From Mycolicibacterium aurum (GTDB taxonomy: Bacteria; Actinomycetota; Actinomycetes; Mycobacteriales; Mycobacteriaceae), in NCBI GenBank assembly GCA_900078775.1, contig LT549889.1:4898001-4962000 (forward strand): a DNA stretch of 64,000 nt. The letters are read 5' to 3'. Below the pieces are notes generated by a model. It saw only the letters and a program-made list of their open reading frames with translations, made no database searches and was not told the DNA's origin. Positions within the stretch are counted from its first letter, which is position 1; every line of letters begins with the position of its first letter. Shown here in pieces: positions 25,691 to 33,872 of this stretch. A program made the position numbers and the translations under genes.

Positions 25691-26005
25691 GCCGGTTGCC
25701 GTTGTTTCGATCTCATTCGCGGTCGGCTGCCGGAAATCGGCGACGGCGCGTAGCTGTTCTGCCTGATGAGCCTGGTCTCGGCGGGTGCCGTGTCCGCGTA
25801 CGTTCCGCCGCCACCCCAGCCTCCTTGCCGCCTACGCGGAGGAGTCGGCCCTCTGCGTGCACGCCTTGGACCTGCGCGATGCCCTGCGGGACTGCTTCAC
25901 GGCGTTGCTCGTGGGTGTCCTCCCGCGCGGATAGGGCGACGCCGTGCCGGAGAATGCGATACGCCGGCATTGAGCCGGATGCGAATTGCAGGTAGCGGAC
26001 CACCG
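25691..26005. other. Intergenic stretch without a supportable gene
   Basis: About 315 bases between the TetR and MarR genes. A 37-codon GTG frame ends in ALDLRDALRDCFTALLVGVL and a stop near 25937. It reads faintly protein-like, but has no ribosome site and no family I can name. The rest should carry the MarR promoter. Confidence 0.3.
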
Positions 26006-26494
26006 ATGACCAGTTCTGATGAATACCCACTGACACCGGCGCAGCAGCGCGCGTGGATGACCTACATGCGCGTGTATCACCGGCTCGAGTACGAGATGAA
26101 CCATCACCTGCGCGCGGAGTGCGGTGTCTCGCTCGACGACTACACCGTGCTCAGCACCCTGTCGCGGGCGCCGGGGCGTCGCCTGCAGGTGACGGCGCTG
26201 GCAACGACGATCGGCTGGGAGCGCAGCAGGCTGTCGCATCACCTCACGCGGATGACACGCCGTGGCCTCGTCGAACGCGCCGCGTGTGAGACTGACCGCC
26301 GCGGAACGGTTGTCATTCTCACCGCGGAGGGGTGGCAGGCGCTCTCCGATGCTGCCCCGGTGCACGCCGAGTGGGTCCGGCAGGCGTTCTTCTCCGATCT
26401 GGATCCCGGACAGGAAGAGGCCCTCGCCGACATCCTCGGCACGGTCCATGAGGGACTGCTGCGGGAGGGCACCCTGCCGCGCCCGGACCTCTAA
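26006..26494 (+). CDS. MarR-family regulator
   Basis: Regulator of 162 residues with the winged helix-turn-helix LQVTALATTIGWERSRLSHH (near residues 60-79) and the wing MTRRGLVERAACETDRRG. The ATG at 26006 gives the normal family length; the longer upstream frame does not read as protein. It converges with an SDR gene and their stop codons overlap, so control of that SDR is possible but its promoter lies at the far side. Confidence 0.88.
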   Translation: MTSSDEYPLTPAQQRAWMTYMRVYHRLEYEMNHHLRAECGVSLDDYTVLSTLSRAPGRRLQVTALATTIGWERSRLSHHLTRMTRRGLVERAACETDRRGTVVILTAEGWQALSDAAPVHAEWVRQAFFSDLDPGQEEALADILGTVHEGLLREGTLPRPDL

Positions 26495-27237
26495 ACCTGG
26501 TTGATGCCACCGTCGACGACGATTTCGGACCCGGTCATGAAGCTGCTCGCGTCGGATGCGAGGAATACCACGGCCGCGGCCAATTCGTCGGCATCACCGA
26601 TGCGTTGCATCGGATTCGACGCCAAACTGTCAAATATGGCCTGGCGCTTCGCAACATCGGGCTCCAGGTCGGTGAGGCCGGGCGTCAGGATGGGACCGGG
26701 AATGATGGTGTTGACCCGGATCTTGCGGTCGGCCAACTCGGCGGCCCAGGTGCGTCCGAGGGAGCGGATGGCGGCCTTGCTGGCCGCATAGGCGCCGAAC
26801 GCCGGCAAGCCTCGGGTCGCCGCGGTCGAGCCCGCCAGCACGATCGAGGCGCCGGGATTGAGCAGCGGCAGGGATTTCTGCACGGTGAACACCGTCCCGC
26901 CGACGTTGCGGTTGAACGTGTCCAGCAGATGCTCGGGTGTCTCCTCCGCCAGGGTCACGTACTCGCCGCTGCCCGCGTTGGCGAAGACCGCGTCGAGGCC
27001 GGCCCCCGAGTCGCGGATGACATCCATCAGCCGGTCCAGATCCTCGAGACTGGTGACGTCGCCTGCGACACCCACCACGCCCGCACCGAGCGAGGCCGCG
27101 GCGTCCGCGACGCGCTGCTGGGTGCGGCCGGTGATGAACACCGTGGCGCCGGCCTCGGCGAACGCGCGGGCCGTGGCATAGCCGATGCCGGACGTCCCGC
27201 CGGTGACCAGTGCCGTCTTTCCTTTGAGATCAGGCAT
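26491..27237 (-). CDS. Short-chain dehydrogenase/reductase
   Basis: Classical SDR of 248 residues. The cofactor motif is ALVTGGTSGIGYATARAFAE, with FANAGSGEY near residue 85. The catalytic Ser lies in VLAGSTAA, with Tyr-x3-Lys in AYAASKAAIRSLG, and the family C-terminal pattern is FLASDASSFMTGSEIVVDGG. The ATG is preceded by CAGGAGAATGAG. The tail overlaps the convergent MarR gene by four bases. Confidence 0.9.
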   Translation of the reverse strand: MPDLKGKTALVTGGTSGIGYATARAFAEAGATVFITGRTQQRVADAAASLGAGVVGVAGDVTSLEDLDRLMDVIRDSGAGLDAVFANAGSGEYVTLAEETPEHLLDTFNRNVGGTVFTVQKSLPLLNPGASIVLAGSTAATRGLPAFGAYAASKAAIRSLGRTWAAELADRKIRVNTIIPGPILTPGLTDLEPDVAKRQAIFDSLASNPMQRIGDADELAAAVVFLASDASSFMTGSEIVVDGGINQV

Positions 27238-27391
27238 CTCATTCTCCTGTTGTCGGGGATCGCCTTTGGCGGTCCTCACCCGACAACTCCGTGATATGTC
27301 ACCTTATTCCGGAATGTCGCCCAGGCGGCAATCGGCGGAGCGACTAGCCAGGGTGGCCGCTGCTCAGTGCTTGCAGGACGAAGTCGTAGTC

Positions 27392-27520
27392 CGCGCAACA
27401 CAGTATTCGCCACATCTGGCAACAAGCGGAGGACCGAACACGGCATCAAATCGCTCGGCTCGTCGTCGAATCCAAGCCGCGGTTGGCGGTGCTGCAGTGA
27501 TCGCGATGATCGGCTCCCGG
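27392..27520. repeat. Duplicated segment, decayed copy
   Basis: Second copy of the segment at 23949-24079. The ribosome site GGAGGACCGAAC is intact, but the start codon is ACG. Confidence 0.75.
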
Positions 27521-27559
27521 ATCGCATCGGCACCCGGGGAAACCACGTTGCCGGGCTAG
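27440..27559 (+). pseudogene. Startless truncated copy of the small lipoprotein gene
   Basis: Frame reading TASNRSARRRIQAAVGGAAV followed by IAMIGSRIASAPGETTLPG and a stop. It parallels the intact gene at 23998 (MASNRVARRRISAAVGGAAV). The ATG has become ACG, the lipobox Cys is gone, the Thr-rich stalk is missing, and the end overlaps lppW by four bases. It is almost surely a decayed tandem or dispersed duplicate. Confidence 0.7.
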
Positions 27560-28455
27560 ATCGTGCCGCCCGGGAACATGGTCTTGACCGCCTGGGTCAG
27601 GTTCGCCCGGGCCGCGGCCTCACCGGTCGGATCGAGCGAGCCGATCGCCATCACGTAGCGGCGGTCGGATCCGATCACCCCGGTGGACATGTGCAGCTGA
27701 TTGGGGCCGCTCCAGCAGCAGAACCAGCCCTGCTTGACCGCCACGGTCTCCCCGGGCAGGCCGTCGGGGATCCCGAACCGCTGCGGGTAGCCGTCGACGC
27801 CGGTCGGCGTGAACCGGGACAGGTTGCCCAGGATGAAGTCGGCCTGCTCGCGGGGCAGGCCGCCGGAGCCGTCCAGCAGCTTCGCGTAGTAGCGGACCAG
27901 GTCGCCGGCGGTGCTCTGGGTGACGTCCCAGTGCTGGTTGCCGGGCGCGATCGTGCCCGCCAGCCCGTACCGGGCCTTGATGCGGGCGAGGACGGCGTTC
28001 TGCCCGCCGCGTTCCCAGAACGTCTGGGCCGCGCCGTCGTCGGAGGAGCGCAGCATGAGATCGAGCGCCTGCCGGTCGGCGACCGACAGCTCGGTCTCGC
28101 CCTCCGCCTCCCGCATCAGCAGGTCGTCGGCGATGAACAGCTTGGCCACCGAGGCGATCGGGAACGGTGTGTCGACCCCGTTGGACACGGTCTGGCCGGT
28201 GCGGCGGTCCAGCACGGCGGCCGCGAGCCGGGCGCCGGACTCGGCGGCGTCGGCGGTGGCTTGCCGGATGCGGGCGTCCAGCCCGGCCAGCGGCGCACCG
28301 GCCCGCGGCGCCGGTGCGACCTCCGTCGGGCGCGGGGTGTCCTCAGGGGACGGTGGGGCCCCCGACACCTGCGCCATACACCCGGATGCCAGCAAAGCCG
28401 CGCACACCAGTGCCGACCCCGTCATCGCCCATGTCGGCCGTCTCCGCCGATGCAT
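27556..28455 (-). CDS. lppW: LppW-like lipoprotein, penicillin-recognising serine hydrolase fold
   Basis: Lipoprotein of 299 residues with a clear lipobox LLASGC (Cys26). The body has the class-A beta-lactamase fold: SVAKLFIADDLL (Ser-x2-Lys), SSDDGAA at the SDN place, and AVKQGWFCC at the KTG place. LDGSGGLP and DGYPQRFGIPDGL match my memory of M. tuberculosis LppW. Whether it still hydrolyses beta-lactams or peptidoglycan is unknown; SDN and KTG are both altered. It would be anchored on the outer face of the membrane. It is divergent from the coiled-coil protein gene across ~225 bases. Confidence 0.82.
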   Translation of the reverse strand: MHRRRRPTWAMTGSALVCAALLASGCMAQVSGAPPSPEDTPRPTEVAPAPRAGAPLAGLDARIRQATADAAESGARLAAAVLDRRTGQTVSNGVDTPFPIASVAKLFIADDLLMREAEGETELSVADRQALDLMLRSSDDGAAQTFWERGGQNAVLARIKARYGLAGTIAPGNQHWDVTQSTAGDLVRYYAKLLDGSGGLPREQADFILGNLSRFTPTGVDGYPQRFGIPDGLPGETVAVKQGWFCCWSGPNQLHMSTGVIGSDRRYVMAIGSLDPTGEAAARANLTQAVKTMFPGGTI

Positions 28456-28680
28456 ACGTCTCCTCCGAGCAGTCCGGAACGCGTCGGCGGGCCCTGGTCG
28501 GCGCCCACCGGTGACATCCAGCCTAGTTCGCCGTCAAAATCGCCTCTACCTGGGCATATGCGATGCACCCCAGCAAACTTTGTGACCCTTTCCGGCCCGG
28601 GTGGACATCGTCGGTGTCAGTTCGTAGCCTGTTCGAGACACAGAAAGCGGGGCCAGGATCGGTCCTTGAACCGAAGGATC

Positions 28681-29796
28681 GTGACTATCCGTATGACCCG
28701 GGTGCGCCACTCGTTGCGGCGAACGGTGTCCGGTTCGGCGGCCGCGCTCCTGGTCCTGGCCGGATCCATCGGAGCGGTGAACGCCGACCCCGCTGCCGAC
28801 GCACTGGCCAAGCTCAACGAACTGTCCCGGCAGGCGGTGCAGACCCGTGAGGCGGTCACCGCGGCCCAGCGTGAAGCCGACGCCCGGATGGCCGAGCAGA
28901 CCGCCGCCCTGGATCGTCATCGCGCCGATCTGGAGACCTTGGCGGTCGCGAACTCCGAACTCAAGCCCTATCAGGCCGCGGTCGACCGGGTGGCGGCGAT
29001 GACGTACATGAGCGGGCGCACCGGCCAGCTGGCGGCCGTGCTGACCGCGGACTCCCCACAGCAGCTGATCGACGGCCTGGCCCTGCAGCGGACGATCACC
29101 GACCGTGCCGCCGTGCAACTGGCCGGTCTGCGCACCGCCCGGGAACGCGCCGCCACCGCCGCCGCGGAATCGGACTCCTCGGCCGCCGACGCCCGCGCGA
29201 AGGCCGAGCAGGCCGCCGCCGTGCGCGCCGAACTGCAGGCCAAATGGAAGGACCTGCTGAGCCAGATCGCTGCCGCCGAGGCGCAGTACGCCGCGCTGAC
29301 GCCCCAGCAGCAGGCGGTCGTCGACGCCGCGCCGCCGCCGCCGCCGAGCGCTCCCGCCCCGGAGGATCCGGCGATCGTCGCCATGCCCGGCCCGCAGCCC
29401 CCCGTCGACCCGGGCCCGTCGTTGGCCGCCGCGGTGATGGACATCCCCGATGCGCTGCCCGTCGGCGTCGCTCGGGAGGCCGGTCTGCAGCCCAAGGCGA
29501 TCCTGGCGGCCCGCGCCGTGAGTGCCCAGTTCCCGCAGATCCGCGAGATCGGCGGGGTCCGGCCGGACTCCAAGCCCTGGCATCCCAGTGGCCTGGCGAT
29601 CGACATCATGATCCCGAACCACACCAGCCCCGAGGGCATCGCGCTCGGCGACCAGATCATGGCGTTCGCGCTGAACAATGCGGGGCGCTTCGGGCTGCAG
29701 GATGTGATCTGGCGGGGCACCTACTACACGCCGGCCGGTCCGCAGGCCTCCGGTTACGGGCACTACGACCACGTGCATATCACCGTCACGCGCTGA
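28681..29796 (+). CDS. Secreted coiled-coil protein with C-terminal ARB_07466/VldE-like domain
   Basis: Exported protein of 371 residues: signal peptide (RRTVSGSAAALLVLAGSIG, cleavage near VNA), then a long Ala/Arg/Glu-rich coiled coil (residues ~40-200) like the N-termini of RipA-type wall hydrolases, and a Pro-rich hinge with seven prolines. The C-terminal domain has KPWHPSGLAIDIMIPN and GHYDHVHITV. That end-domain has His/Asp patterns suggesting a wall-glycan or peptide hydrolase, but no NlpC/P60 Cys. GTG at 28681 follows GAAGGATC; ATG at 28693 is an alternative. Its role in cell-wall remodelling is inferred. Confidence 0.78.
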   Translation: MTIRMTRVRHSLRRTVSGSAAALLVLAGSIGAVNADPAADALAKLNELSRQAVQTREAVTAAQREADARMAEQTAALDRHRADLETLAVANSELKPYQAAVDRVAAMTYMSGRTGQLAAVLTADSPQQLIDGLALQRTITDRAAVQLAGLRTARERAATAAAESDSSAADARAKAEQAAAVRAELQAKWKDLLSQIAAAEAQYAALTPQQQAVVDAAPPPPPSAPAPEDPAIVAMPGPQPPVDPGPSLAAAVMDIPDALPVGVAREAGLQPKAILAARAVSAQFPQIREIGGVRPDSKPWHPSGLAIDIMIPNHTSPEGIALGDQIMAFALNNAGRFGLQDVIWRGTYYTPAGPQASGYGHYDHVHITVTR

Positions 29797-29823
29797 GTTC
29801 GCCCGATCCTCGCGCTTGACCCG

Positions 29824-31986
29824 TCAGGCTGACCTGGCGACGTCCTGATCCCCGATCTTCTCGACCTCGACCAGGTTGTCGCCGTAGACCCCGGCGTTGC
29901 CCAACCCGCAGTGCCGGTCGGCGGTGATCGCGTTGACGGTGGTGGCCGAGGACTTGCCCTGCCAGTGCCCGACGTTGGTCATCACCAGACCCGGCATCAG
30001 ACCCGCCTCGTAGGCCGCCGGGCCCTGGAACGAACCGCGGTCGTTGAACACCCGCACCACATCGCCCTCGGCGATGCCGCGTTCGGCCGCATCGGCGGGG
30101 TGCATGAACACCAGTTGCGCGCCCTGCACCTGCTGCTTGTCCGCGGCGTTGCCGTACTGGCTGTTGAGGAAGGCGTGCGGTTTCGGTGAGATGATCGACA
30201 GCGGGAACCGTTCGGCCAGTTCCGGATTGGACTGCGGCGACTCGAACGGCGGCACATAGTCCGGGACCGGGTCCAGGTAGCCGCCGGGCTGCATGCCCTC
30301 GTACATCGACCGCCAGACCGGGACCACGAAGTTGCCGCCCTCGGCCAGGCTGGACTTGAACTCGCACTTGCCCGACGGGGTGGGGAAGTTGCCCTCGGCG
30401 TGCGGGGCCCGGGTGTCCGGGGTGCCGACGTTCAGCCGCATCCAGCCGACCTCTTCGAGCTTCTCGTAGGTGATGCCGGACAGCGCCGGGGCGTCCCAGT
30501 CGTGGAAGTCGATCAGCATCTCCCGATCGGTGCGCTCCCAGTACGCCATCGACTCCGCATCGAACTCCATGGTCTCGGCGAGTCGGCGGAACAATTCCAC
30601 ATTGGGTACACACTCACCCGGCGGCTCGATCGCCGGCTGGTTCAACGAGATGTACAGATGACCCCAGGTGACCATGATGTCGAGCTGCTCGGCCTGCATG
30701 GTCGCCGGCAACAGTAGATCGGCGAATTTCGCTGTGTCGGTGATGAAGTGTTCACTGACGACGGTGAACAGGTCCTCGCGCATCAGGCCGCGCATGGTCT
30801 TCTGCTGCGCCGGGCCCTGGGACACCGGATTGGAGTTGTACACGAACAGTGACTTGATCGGCGGGTCCAGATCGAGCTCACCGGTCAACGCCATGCCGAG
30901 GTCGAGCTCGTTGACCACCCGGGTGCCCTCGGGGATCCACTCCGGCTTGCAGATCGCGTCGAACCTAGTAGGGAACTCCCAGATCGGCATCTCCATGGTG
31001 CCGCCACCGACGTGCCGCCACGCGCCGACCAGGGCGGGCAGGCAGGTGATGGCCCGGATGGCCTGTCCACCACCACGACTGCGCTCCAGCGCCACACCCT
31101 GTCGGATCGCCGCCGGCTGGCTGGTGGCGTACTCGTAGGCCAGCGTGCGGACGTCCTCGGCGGGGATGCCGGTGATCTCCTCGACCCGCTCGGGCGGGTA
31201 GTTCGCGGCCCGGGCGGCGAGTTCCTCGTAGCCGACGGTATAGCGCTCGACGTAGTCGGTGTCGACGAGGCCTTGGGCGATGATCTCGTGGATCATGCCC
31301 ATCGCCAGCGCGCCGTCGGTGCCGGGCCGGATGGGAATGTGCCAATCCGCCTGCCGCGCCGTGCGATTGCGGACCGGATCGATGACGACAATCTTGGCAC
31401 CGTTGTTCTTGCGGGCTTCCAGCAGGAACGGCCAGCCGTGCAGATTGGTGCTGGTCATGTTCATGCCCCAGACGATGATGTACTTCGAGTACGCCATCGA
31501 CTCGACGTCCAGGCCGCCACTGCCGCCCACGGTCATGTGCCACGCGGTCGAGGAACCGGACTCGCAGTACGTCTTCTCCGCCACGGTCGATCCGAGCCGG
31601 TTGAAAAAGGCGTCGCCGGAGGTCAATCCGTTGAGCACTCCCTGGTGGCCGAGGTAGGCGTGCGGCATGATCGCCTCGCTGCCGTACTCGTCGATGATCG
31701 ACGTCCAGCGGGACTTGATCTCGGTGAGCGCTTCCTCCCAGGTGATCCGCTCGAACTCGCCGGCACCCTTGGCCCCAGCCCGGCGCATCGGGTAGAGCAG
31801 GCGATCGGCCTGGTAATGGTGTTCGTGGAAGTTCTTGACCTTGACGCATAGGCCGCCGCGCGTCATCGGTTGGTTCGGATCACCCTGGACGTCAACAAGT
31901 TTGCCGTCTTCGACGTGATAGAGCATGGCGCAGGTATCCGGGCAATCGTGGGGGCAAGCGCCGCGGACGATCTTGAGTTCCTTCAT
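29824..31986 (-). CDS. Molybdopterin-dependent oxidoreductase (DMSO-reductase family)
   Basis: Catalytic subunit of 720 residues binding bis-MGD and one 4Fe-4S cluster. The cluster ligands are Cys11, Cys15 and Cys19 (CPHDCPDTC) and Cys47 (GGLCVK). MGD-binding blocks follow (YIIVWGMNMTSTNLHG, VIDPVRNRTARQAD, PIRPGTDGALAMGM), and the C-terminal domain ends with SATTVNAITADRHCGLGNAG. No Tat signal is present, so it is cytoplasmic, and no separate electron-transfer or membrane subunit is adjacent. It resembles the acetylene-hydratase/BisC-like branch only in general terms. Substrate unknown. Confidence 0.9.
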   Translation of the reverse strand: MKELKIVRGACPHDCPDTCAMLYHVEDGKLVDVQGDPNQPMTRGGLCVKVKNFHEHHYQADRLLYPMRRAGAKGAGEFERITWEEALTEIKSRWTSIIDEYGSEAIMPHAYLGHQGVLNGLTSGDAFFNRLGSTVAEKTYCESGSSTAWHMTVGGSGGLDVESMAYSKYIIVWGMNMTSTNLHGWPFLLEARKNNGAKIVVIDPVRNRTARQADWHIPIRPGTDGALAMGMIHEIIAQGLVDTDYVERYTVGYEELAARAANYPPERVEEITGIPAEDVRTLAYEYATSQPAAIRQGVALERSRGGGQAIRAITCLPALVGAWRHVGGGTMEMPIWEFPTRFDAICKPEWIPEGTRVVNELDLGMALTGELDLDPPIKSLFVYNSNPVSQGPAQQKTMRGLMREDLFTVVSEHFITDTAKFADLLLPATMQAEQLDIMVTWGHLYISLNQPAIEPPGECVPNVELFRRLAETMEFDAESMAYWERTDREMLIDFHDWDAPALSGITYEKLEEVGWMRLNVGTPDTRAPHAEGNFPTPSGKCEFKSSLAEGGNFVVPVWRSMYEGMQPGGYLDPVPDYVPPFESPQSNPELAERFPLSIISPKPHAFLNSQYGNAADKQQVQGAQLVFMHPADAAERGIAEGDVVRVFNDRGSFQGPAAYEAGLMPGLVMTNVGHWQGKSSATTVNAITADRHCGLGNAGVYGDNLVEVEKIGDQDVARSA

Positions 31987-32082
31987 GGAGGTGTCCTCGT
32001 GACGGGGGCTGCGGACGCTCTCCAGTAGAAGTCACAGGTATGGCACTCCAATTGCGCCGATATTAAGGTGCTGTGACCTGGG

Positions 32083-32888
32083 CTACGGGTGCAGGTTCCA
32101 CTGGCCGACATCTTGGGCCAGCACATCATTGACATCGACGCGGGCGCCGCCGACGAGCGGCCCCGGATTCGACGCGGTGTCGATGATGCGTTGGTAGAGC
32201 GTCGCGCCGGGGAAGATCTGGCCCCCGGACCAGGACCGGGTCTGCCAGGCCCAGACCTTGCCGGGCGTGCCGGACCGGCCGATGACTCCGTCGGCGGTGG
32301 CCCACTGGCAGGGCCGGATACCGGCGTAGATCCCGGTGCGCTGCACCCCGATCACCGAGTTGATCCCGCGAAACCAGGGCAGCGCCACGTTGTTCCACGT
32401 CTCGCGGTCGATGTCGTCGTCGACGCTGAAGTAGATGGGGGCGCTCTGCCCCCGCCGGCGGCGGTGTGCAGCTGCCATCCGGTCTTCGCGTCGGCGACCC
32501 CGCCGGGGTAGCCGCGGGTGAAGTCCGACGGCGCGGTGCCGCCCGGCTTGCCGTACTGGTAGTTGCTGACGATCACCAGACCGGCGGCGGCCAGGGACCG
32601 GGCGTAGGGCAGGGTGATCGGTTTGGCGCCGAAGGAGGACCCGGGCCGGGAGGTGGAGACGTAGTTGATCACTCCGGCGTGTCCGGCCGCCCGGATGTCT
32701 GCGGCCGGGATCTGGCGCATGGCGAAGTCGATCAGGGTGGGGGCGGCAGCGGCCGCGGTGGGAGCGCCGGCAGCCGCGGCGGCACCGAGAGCGGCGAGTG
32801 CGGTCGCGGCGGTGGCGTAGCGCAGCGCATCGCGCCGGGAGATCCCGCGTGCTGCGGGCAGGTCAGGGCCGCCGGGGGTTTCGCGCAT
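32083..32888 (-). pseudogene. Tat-exported DUF1906 protein (Rv2525c-like), frameshifted
   Basis: Glycoside-hydrolase-like DUF1906 protein. The N-terminal frame (from 32888) has a Tat-type signal SRRDALRYATAATALAALG and the first half of the domain: IPAADIRAAGHAGVINYVS, VIVSNYQYGKPGGTA, GWQLHTAAGG. The second half lies in the next frame, which ends at 32083: SAPIYFSVDDDIDRETW, RTGIYAGIRPCQWA, VDVNDVLAQDVGQW. The switch is in a run of five G (C on the plus strand, 32449-32453); one more G restores an intact protein of ~268 residues. M. tuberculosis Rv2525c is a known Tat substrate linked to wall homeostasis. Either decay or a sequencing slip explains the break. Confidence 0.82.
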
Positions 32889-32953
32889 CGCGCGATGTTA
32901 ACAAAGTGACTGTTGTTATTCGTGGTGCCGTGCGGTGCTGTGATCGAAGCGTT

Positions 32954-33775
32954 TCAGGAGTCGGCCTCGGCCTCGTGCCGCTCTTCCTTGATCCGGTCTT
33001 TGCTGCGCAGCAGGCGCAGCAGGGTCACCAGACCCAGGCCGCCGGCGACGTTGCCGAGGATGACGTACCAGAACCAGCTCAGCCAGTCGAGGTACCCGAA
33101 CGGCGCCGCACCGGTCGCGATCGCGCCGAAGATCAACAGCGAGTCCAGGATCGAGTGGAACATCTGCAGCCCGGCCAGCAGGAAGGCACCGGCGACGGCG
33201 GCGGCGATCTTGCCGAACACCGAGTCGGTGCCGTGCTGCATGCGGGTCATCAGCGTGATGGCCATCCCGCCGAGCAGGGACAGCGCCACCGTCTCGGCGG
33301 AGATCGGGGCGTCGACGTAATGCGCGGCGGACTCCACCGTCTTCTCGTGCAGCTTCGGGAACGCCAGCATGATCAGCCACATCAGCACCCATCCGCCGGC
33401 GAGGTTGCCCGCCAGGGTGCCGCTCCACAGTTTGAGCAGCTGCCCGACGCCGGCACGCTTGGCGGCCACGGTGGTGATGGGGATGAGGAAGCCCTCGGTG
33501 AACAACTCGCTGCGGCCGAGCAGCAGCGCCAGGAAACCGATCGAGAAGGCCAGACCGGCCAGCAGCGGATTGCCGGTGGCCTGCAGCACCGCCAGATAGG
33601 CCAGCACACCCATCGCCACCTCGGTGCCGCCGAGGAACCCGGTGACCAGCACCTCGCGCCAACTGCGGTGCAACCGCTGGGTGCCCTCGTCGACCATCCG
33701 GTTGAAGGCGTCTTCGAGTTCGTCCTCGATAGGGCTACCAGAGCTGCCCAGCTCGCGTTGGTCCGTCTGGCTCAT
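32954..33775 (-). CDS. Formate/nitrite transporter (FNT) family channel
   Basis: Membrane protein of 273 residues with six helices. Family signs are FLGGTEVAMGVLAYLAVL, GLAFSIGFLALLLGRSELFTE in the second helix pair, and GTLAGNLAGGWVLMW. The central His of formate/nitrite channels falls near MQHGTDSVFG. A ~35-residue acidic cytosolic N-terminus precedes helix 1. The ATG at 33775 follows GAGGACCTCC. It probably passes a small monovalent anion; the choice of ion is not visible. Confidence 0.85.
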   Translation of the reverse strand: MSQTDQRELGSSGSPIEDELEDAFNRMVDEGTQRLHRSWREVLVTGFLGGTEVAMGVLAYLAVLQATGNPLLAGLAFSIGFLALLLGRSELFTEGFLIPITTVAAKRAGVGQLLKLWSGTLAGNLAGGWVLMWLIMLAFPKLHEKTVESAAHYVDAPISAETVALSLLGGMAITLMTRMQHGTDSVFGKIAAAVAGAFLLAGLQMFHSILDSLLIFGAIATGAAPFGYLDWLSWFWYVILGNVAGGLGLVTLLRLLRSKDRIKEERHEAEADS

Positions 33776-33872
33776 GGAGGTCCTCTGCGTCGGTGTCCGG
33801 TCGACGGACGGAGTACCCGGCCCGCCGGTCACCGAAGCGCCCGAGCACCGATCAGTGCGGAGGGTGCGCCGC

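Noticed and set aside
27367..28680. Long plus-strand frame that would extend the coiled-coil protein by over 400 residues
   Set aside because: It is antisense to lppW and lacks any family features; a signal peptide starts right after 28681, which marks the true start.
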